A DNA stretch of 64,000 nucleotides from Saccharopolyspora kobensis. GTDB taxonomy: Bacteria; Actinomycetota; Actinomycetes; Mycobacteriales; Pseudonocardiaceae. The notes beneath the pieces were generated by a model that was not told the origin of the DNA, made no database searches, and saw only the letters and a program-made list of their open reading frames with translations. Position 1 is the first letter of the stretch, and every line of letters starts with the position of its first letter. Positions 59,387-64,000 of this stretch are shown here, piece by piece. The stretch spans positions 248,001 through 312,000 of the forward strand of contig NZ_FNVB01000005.1 in the NCBI RefSeq assembly GCF_900108315.1. Direction: 5' to 3'. Both the position numbers and the translations under genes were made by a program.

Positions 59387-59908
59387 CTACTGGGCGGGCG
59401 GGGGTTTCATCGCGAGCTTGGCGAGGAGGTCCCGGCCTTGTTCCGCGTGGCGGGGCTGGGCCAGGACGTCGTAGCGGCCCGCGACCAGCTGGCTCGCCGA
59501 GGAGAAGTCCCGGCGGCCCCGGGTCGAGGCGTAGCCGACCGCCGCGAAGACCAGGCCGAACAGCACACCCGCGCCGAGACCGGCCAGCACCGGGCCGAAC
59601 CAGTTGCCCTGCGGGGTGAACATGCCCATGATCAGGCCTACCAGCAGGCCGAACCACGCGCCGGACGCCGCGCCGCCGCCCAGCACCCGGCCCCAGGTCA
59701 GCCGTCCGGTGACCCGCTCGACGAGCATCAGGTCGACGCCGACGATGGTCACCTCCTGCACCGGGAAGTCGCTGTCCGCGAGGTGGTCCACGGCGCGCTG
59801 CGCCTCTTCGTAAGTGCCGTAGGAGCCGATCGGCCAGCCGCTCGGCGGCGTGGGCAGGTTGGGTGTGCCCGGCGTCGGCCGGCTCGCGCCGGTGAATGGG
59901 TTGGACAC
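59387..59908 (-). CDS. General stress protein (YflT/GSP17M-like)
   Basis: A 173-residue protein with an N-terminal YflT-type alpha/beta domain (IGSYGTYEEAQRAVDHLADS, VTIVGVDLMLVERVTGRL) and two Gly-rich hydrophobic segments (about residues 80-100 and 105-125) containing GxxxG spacings, then a basic tail. This layout is common among actinobacterial general stress proteins. GTG 59908 has GGAGG 8 nt upstream. The function is unknown. Confidence 0.83.
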   Translation of the reverse strand: MSNPFTGASRPTPGTPNLPTPPSGWPIGSYGTYEEAQRAVDHLADSDFPVQEVTIVGVDLMLVERVTGRLTWGRVLGGGAASGAWFGLLVGLIMGMFTPQGNWFGPVLAGLGAGVLFGLVFAAVGYASTRGRRDFSSASQLVAGRYDVLAQPRHAEQGRDLLAKLAMKPPPAQ

Positions 59909-60078
59909 CGCTGACACCTCCGTGAAAAGTACTGCCAAGGCCGGAACCGCGACGGTGGGCGAGCCCGAATTCCGCCGCAATGTCCCTTCCCCCATCAGGC
60001 TACCCTGCGAGGGCTTCCCGGAGATCATGTCGGTACCCCGCGCAACACGCATCCCCAACCGGGTGAGCGGCGAGAGCA

Positions 60079-61290
60079 TCAGGCCGCGGCCGCGCGGCGG
60101 ACCACGGTGAACGACAGCGCCGCGCAGCCCACCGCGGCCAGCGCGAGCAGCACGAAGCCCCAGGTGTACTGGCCCGCGGTGCCGTAGATCGCACCCATCA
60201 CCAGCGGCGGGAAGAAGCCGCCGAGGCCGCCCGCCGCGCCGACCAGCCCGGTCACCGCGCCCACCTGGTCCGCCGGGGCCAGCTTGGCGACCAGCGCGAA
60301 CACCGCTCCGGCGCCCGCACCCAGCACCGCGGCCAGCCCGAGGAACGCGATCGTGCCGACCGGCACCAGCGGGAGCTCGAAAGCGGCGAGCACGGCGAGC
60401 AGCGCAGCCAGCGAGCACAGCGCGCCGAGCACGGTGGCCGGGTGCACCCGGTCGCACAGCCAGCCGCCGATGGGCCTGGCGATCACGGCCAGCACCACGA
60501 ACCCCGCGGTGCGCGTCGACGCGTCCGCCGCGGTCAGGTCGTAGGCGGTCTTCAAGTAGGTGGGCAGGTAGACGCTGAACGCCACGAAGCCGCCGAAGGT
60601 GAGCGCGTAGAGCACCGAGAGCTGCCAGGTCGCTCCCAGCTGCAGGGTCTCGACGGTGCGGCTGAAGGCCGATCCCGCCGGAGCCGTGCGGTCGGCCGGG
60701 TCGCGCAGCAGCGTCCAGGACAGCGCCGCCACCACGACCAGCGCCACCGACACGACCAGGAACGGGGCGAACTGGCCGTAGGCGCTGACCAGCGGCAGCG
60801 TGCTGAACGTGGCCACGGCGGTTCCGCCGGTGCCGACGCCGAACACGCCGAGCGCCGTGCCGCGGTTGGCGGGCGGGAACCAGCCGTTGACCGCCGGGAC
60901 CCCGACGGCGAAGGTCGTGCCGCCGAGGCCGAGCAGCACACCGCCGATCATCAGCACCGGCAGCGCGTCCGGGAACAGCCCGACCAGCAGCACCGGCACG
61001 ATCGTCAGCAGGCTGAGCACCGTGAACATCGGCCGCGCGCCGTAGCGGTCGGTCAGCGAGCCGACCGGGATCCGGCCGACGGAGCCGATGATCACCGGCA
61101 GCGCCACCAGGATCGACTGGGTGAACGGTGCCAGCCCGAGGCGCTGCCCGATGCCGGGGGCGAGCGGGCTGAGCAGCGCCCAGGCCCAGAAGTTGACCGC
61201 GAACGCGAGGGTGGACACGCCCAGCACGATCCACTTCTGGGCGGATTCGGCCGCCAGCCCGAGGTGGGCGGGCGCGGGATGACTGACCAC
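60079..61290 (-). CDS. narK: NarK-type nitrate/nitrite transporter (MFS)
   Basis: A 403-residue, 12-helix major-facilitator protein of the nitrate-nitrite porter family. The NNP-type motif is recognisable in GVGTGGTAVATFSTLP and GAAGGLGGFFPPLVMG (Gly-rich, two copies in pseudo-symmetric positions), and RxPVGSLTDRYGAR is the MFS loop 2-3 motif. It imports nitrate or exports nitrite for respiratory reductase NarG, which is divergent. GTG 61290 has GAGG 8 nt upstream; a GTG at 61299 is in frame. Confidence 0.9.
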   Translation of the reverse strand: MVSHPAPAHLGLAAESAQKWIVLGVSTLAFAVNFWAWALLSPLAPGIGQRLGLAPFTQSILVALPVIIGSVGRIPVGSLTDRYGARPMFTVLSLLTIVPVLLVGLFPDALPVLMIGGVLLGLGGTTFAVGVPAVNGWFPPANRGTALGVFGVGTGGTAVATFSTLPLVSAYGQFAPFLVVSVALVVVAALSWTLLRDPADRTAPAGSAFSRTVETLQLGATWQLSVLYALTFGGFVAFSVYLPTYLKTAYDLTAADASTRTAGFVVLAVIARPIGGWLCDRVHPATVLGALCSLAALLAVLAAFELPLVPVGTIAFLGLAAVLGAGAGAVFALVAKLAPADQVGAVTGLVGAAGGLGGFFPPLVMGAIYGTAGQYTWGFVLLALAAVGCAALSFTVVRRAAAA

Positions 61291-61604
61291 TGCGAACACC
61301 TCGGCTCTCGGTTCGTTCCGGTGCGATTCCGCGCGAAATCGCCCTCGCCGGCTCCGTTTTCGCTGGTGGCGGCCCGTGAGTGTTTTGCGGTGCTATCGCA
61401 CCTCAAAGCACTCACGGGGCTTGACCAGGGGAAACGGAGCGTTCTTGGGCGCTCGGCACCCGGCGGTGGCCGACCGGTCGCCGAGTTGCGTGGTGCGCTG
61501 GTCGGCCCAATCGTCGAGTTTGCGGGCCGCGGTCGCGCGCGGCGAATCGACAGCGCGACCAGCGGCGGTCACCAACCCCGGCGACTCGCGAAGGAGTCCG
61601 GCGA
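61291..61604. other. narK/narG divergent regulatory region
   Basis: This 314-bp gap holds the ribosome sites of both genes, a long two-tier palindrome (61373-61418) and a G+C-rich remainder. No clear FNR/CRP-type or ArgR-type site was found by eye. Confidence 0.5.
61373..61418. promoter_or_regulatory. 46-bp nested palindrome between narK and narG
   Basis: Outer arms CCCGTGAGTG (61373-61382) and CACTCACGGG (61409-61418) and inner arms GGTGC (61389-61393) and GCACC (61398-61402) with a TATC loop. The bases between (TTTTGC and TCAAAG) also largely pair. It may be a terminator-like structure for a leader, a cruciform, or a dispersed small repeat. Confidence 0.65.
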
Positions 61605-64000
61605 ATGGCCAAGCGACCGGAAGCGGGACTCGACGGGCCGGTCTCCGACCTGCTGCTGCGCACCCGCAAGCTGCTCGCCCCCGGGAAGGTCTCGGCGGAC
61701 CTGCGCACCGTCGAACTGGTCGGCGGGCGCGAGGGCGACGTCTTCTACCGGGACCGGTGGAGCCACGACAAGGTGGTGCGCTCCACGCACGGCGTGAACT
61801 GCACCGGCTCGTGCTCGTGGAAGGTCTACGTCAAGGACGGCGTCATCACCTGGGAGGCGCAGCAGACCGATTACCCGTCGGTCGGGCCGGATTCGCCCGA
61901 GTACGAGCCGCGCGGCTGCCCGCGCGGGGCCGCGTTCTCCTGGTACACCTACTCGCCCACCCGGCTGCGCTACCCGTACGTGCGCGGCGTGCTGCTGGAG
62001 ATGTACCGCCGCGCCAGGGCGGCCACCGGCGATCCGGTGCTCGCGTGGGAGTCCATCGTGGACGATCCCGGGCTGCGGCGGCGCTACCAGCGGGCGCGCG
62101 GCAAGGGCGGGCTGGTGCGGGCGAGCTGGGACGAGGCCGTGGAGCTCGTCGCCGCCGCGCACGTGCACACGATCCGGCGGTACGGGCCGGACCGGATCGC
62201 CGGGTTCTCCCCCATCCCGGCGATGTCGATGGTCTCGCACGCCGCGGGCGCGCGGTTCACCTCGCTGATCGGCGGCACCATGCTGTCGTTCTACGACTGG
62301 TACGCCGACCTGCCGGTGGCCTCGCCGCAGGTGTTCGGCGACCAGACCGACGTGCCCGAGTCCGCGGACTGGTGGAACGCGAGCTACCTGGTGATGTGGG
62401 GCTCCAACGTGCCGGTCACCCGCACTCCGGACGCGCACTTCATGACCGAGGCCCGCTACCGGGGCCAGAAGGTCGTGGTGGTCTCGCCGGACTACGCCGA
62501 CAACGTCAAGTTCGCCGACACCTGGCTGGCACCGCAGCCCGGCACCGACGGCGCGCTGGCCATGGCGATGGGGCACGTGATCCTGCGGGACTTCTTCGTG
62601 CAGCGGCAGGCTCCGCGCTTCGCCGACTACGCGCGCCGCTACACCGATCTGCCGTTCCTGGTGGCGCTGCGGGACACCGGCGAGGGCCTGGTGCCGGACA
62701 AGTTCGTCACCGCCGCCGATCTCGGCGCCACCGGCGCGCACGACCGCTTCAAACCGGTGCTGGTGGACGAGCGCACCGGCCGCGAGCACGTGCCGGGCGG
62801 CAGCCTCGGCTTCCGCTTCGACGAGGCGAGCGCCGGGCGGTGGAACCTCGACCTCGGCGACGTGCGGCCGCAGCTGAGCCTGCTCGACCACGCCGCGGCG
62901 GAGGCGGTCTCCGTCGAGCTCCCGCGCTTCGACGTGCCCGACGACCGCCGCGCCAGGTTGCGCCGGGGCGTGCCCGCGATCCGGCTCGGCGGTCGGCTGG
63001 TGACCACCGTCTTCGACCTCGTGCTGGCCGACTACGGCGTCGGGCGGCCCGGCCTGCCGGGCGACTGGCCGCGCGGGCTGGACGATCCGCGCCCGCACAC
63101 CCCGGCGTGGCAGGAGGAGATCACCGGGGTCCCTGCCGCGCAGGCGATCCGGGTGGCCCGCGAATTCGCCCGCAACGCCGAGGAATCCGGTGGCCGGTCG
63201 ATGATCCTGATGGGCGCGGGCACCAACCACTGGTTCCACGCCGACACGATCTACCGCGCGTTCCTGGCCCTGCTTACGCTGACCGGCTGCCAGGGCGTCA
63301 ACGGCGGCGGCTGGGCGCACTACGTGGGGCAGGAGAAGTGCCGCCCGGCGACGGGCTGGGCGACGCTGGCCGGTGCGACGGACTGGACGCGCCCGCCGCG
63401 CCAGATGATCGGCACCGCGTTCTGGTACCTGGCCACCGACCAGTGGCGCTACGACGCGCTCGGTGCCGAGGAGCTGATCCACCCGCTCGGCCCGGGGAAG
63501 TTGTGGGGCATGTCGATGGCGGACTGCATCGCCCAGTCCGCGCGGCTGGGCTGGATGCCGTCGTACCCGACGTTCGACCGCAACCCGCTTGAGCTGGTCG
63601 CCGAGGCCCGTGCGGCGAAGGCGGACCCCGCCGAGCACGTCATCGCCGAGCTGCGCTCCGGGCGGCTGAAGTTCGCCTGCACCGACCCGGACGACGAGGC
63701 GAACTGGCCGCGGATCGTCACCGTCTGGCGGGCGAACCTGCTGGGCTCCTCGGCGAAGGGCAACGAGTACTTCCTCAAGCACCTGCTGGGCACCGATTCG
63801 GCGCTGCGGGCCGAGGAAGCACCGCCGGGCCGGCGCCCGCACGACGTGCGCTGGCACCCGTACGCCCCGGAGGGCAAGCTCGACCTGCTGCTCTCGCTGG
63901 ACTTCCGGATGACCAGCACCGGCCTGTTCAGCGACGTGCTGCTGCCTGCCGCCACCTGGTACGAGAAGCACGACCTGTCGTCCACCGACATGCACCCGTT
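61605..64000 (+). CDS. narG: Respiratory nitrate reductase alpha subunit NarG (3' part outside window)
   Basis: 798 residues of a protein usually about 1,200 long. The N-terminal [4Fe-4S] site FS0 is His62, Cys66, Cys70 and Cys105 (HGVNCTGSC, then RGCPRG), typical of membrane-bound NarG. SFYDWYADLP contains the expected molybdenum-ligand Asp, followed by TDVPESADWWNASY. It reduces nitrate to nitrite with quinol electrons through NarH and NarI. ATG 61605 has AAGGAG 8 nt upstream. narH, narJ and narI should follow beyond the right edge. Confidence 0.95.
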   Translation, partial: MAKRPEAGLDGPVSDLLLRTRKLLAPGKVSADLRTVELVGGREGDVFYRDRWSHDKVVRSTHGVNCTGSCSWKVYVKDGVITWEAQQTDYPSVGPDSPEYEPRGCPRGAAFSWYTYSPTRLRYPYVRGVLLEMYRRARAATGDPVLAWESIVDDPGLRRRYQRARGKGGLVRASWDEAVELVAAAHVHTIRRYGPDRIAGFSPIPAMSMVSHAAGARFTSLIGGTMLSFYDWYADLPVASPQVFGDQTDVPESADWWNASYLVMWGSNVPVTRTPDAHFMTEARYRGQKVVVVSPDYADNVKFADTWLAPQPGTDGALAMAMGHVILRDFFVQRQAPRFADYARRYTDLPFLVALRDTGEGLVPDKFVTAADLGATGAHDRFKPVLVDERTGREHVPGGSLGFRFDEASAGRWNLDLGDVRPQLSLLDHAAAEAVSVELPRFDVPDDRRARLRRGVPAIRLGGRLVTTVFDLVLADYGVGRPGLPGDWPRGLDDPRPHTPAWQEEITGVPAAQAIRVAREFARNAEESGGRSMILMGAGTNHWFHADTIYRAFLALLTLTGCQGVNGGGWAHYVGQEKCRPATGWATLAGATDWTRPPRQMIGTAFWYLATDQWRYDALGAEELIHPLGPGKLWGMSMADCIAQSARLGWMPSYPTFDRNPLELVAEARAAKADPAEHVIAELRSGRLKFACTDPDDEANWPRIVTVWRANLLGSSAKGNEYFLKHLLGTDSALRAEEAPPGRRPHDVRWHPYAPEGKLDLLLSLDFRMTSTGLFSDVLLPAATWYEKHDLSSTDMHP

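Noticed and set aside
61376..61604. Plus-strand extension of the narG frame region and overlapping short frames at the palindrome
   Set aside because: The strong AAGGAG before ATG 61605 and the NarG N-terminus fix the start; upstream frames only read through the palindrome.
1..64000. tRNA, rRNA, insertion sequence or prophage genes
   Set aside because: I looked for cloverleaf ends, transposase and integrase motifs and phage genes and found none. The inverted-repeat elements carry no gene.

Overview
The window is very GC-rich, with dense coding, frequent GTG starts and many putative leaderless messages. This indicates an actinomycete of the family Pseudonocardiaceae, most like Saccharopolyspora. 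Much of it follows the order of Mycobacterium tuberculosis Rv3193c-Rv3212 (recalled, not computed): UPF0182, PDZ-Lon protease, DUF2342 protease, ABC1 kinase, whiB7, uvrD2, nudC, TrkA-type K+ channel, adnB, adnA, alkyltransferase-like protein, TIGR02569, moeZ, DUF3152 protease, TetR, DUF3107, ferritin-like protein, rhlE and an Rv3212-like anchored propeller.

Layout. 1-8.2 kb: envelope and proteolysis genes, a small zinc protein, the ABC1 kinase and a methyltransferase. 8.5-9.5 kb: the antibiotic-resistance regulator whiB7 behind a leader with a promoter, an upstream ORF and an intrinsic terminator, followed by a 51-codon gene. 9.6-12.7 kb: uvrD2 and nudC. 12.8-23.2 kb: an insertion relative to the mycobacterial order, carrying an active/inactive M16 peptidase pair, a small ESX (type VII) accessory group (EspG, a PPE-like Gly-rich protein, a helical WXG100-like protein, two DUF3558 lipoproteins), a DUF2207 protein and a secreted zinc protease. 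23.3-32.2 kb: K+ channel, two uncharacterised genes and the adnAB double-strand-break resection genes.

32.6-47 kb: a secreted GH18 chitinase, an alkyltransferase-like protein, a HEM4 protein, TIGR02569, moeZ, DUF3152, two hydrolases, two TetR regulators (one with a clear operator in a divergent promoter), an AurF-like diiron protein, DUF4873, DUF3107, a ferritin-like protein and the DEAD-box helicase rhlE. 47-54.6 kb: anchored propeller, iron-sulfur RecB-like nuclease, PHP phosphoesterase, PH-domain protein, small membrane proteins, a Nudix hydrolase, corA and a CAP-domain secreted protein. 54.6-58.8 kb: an lpqY-sugABC-type trehalose importer operon. 59.4-64 kb: a general-stress protein, a NarK-type nitrate transporter and, divergently, the start of narG (cut by the window edge).

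Noncoding structure is unusually rich. There is a family of at least five dispersed inverted-repeat elements whose arms co-vary between copies. Four copies of a 14-bp AT-rich palindrome flank an 18-bp hairpin at 40.3-40.4 kb. A pair of 13-bp direct repeats spaced 31 bp lies upstream of a small membrane protein, and a 46-bp cruciform-capable palindrome lies in the narK/narG gap. No tRNA, rRNA, CRISPR array, transposase or prophage gene was seen.
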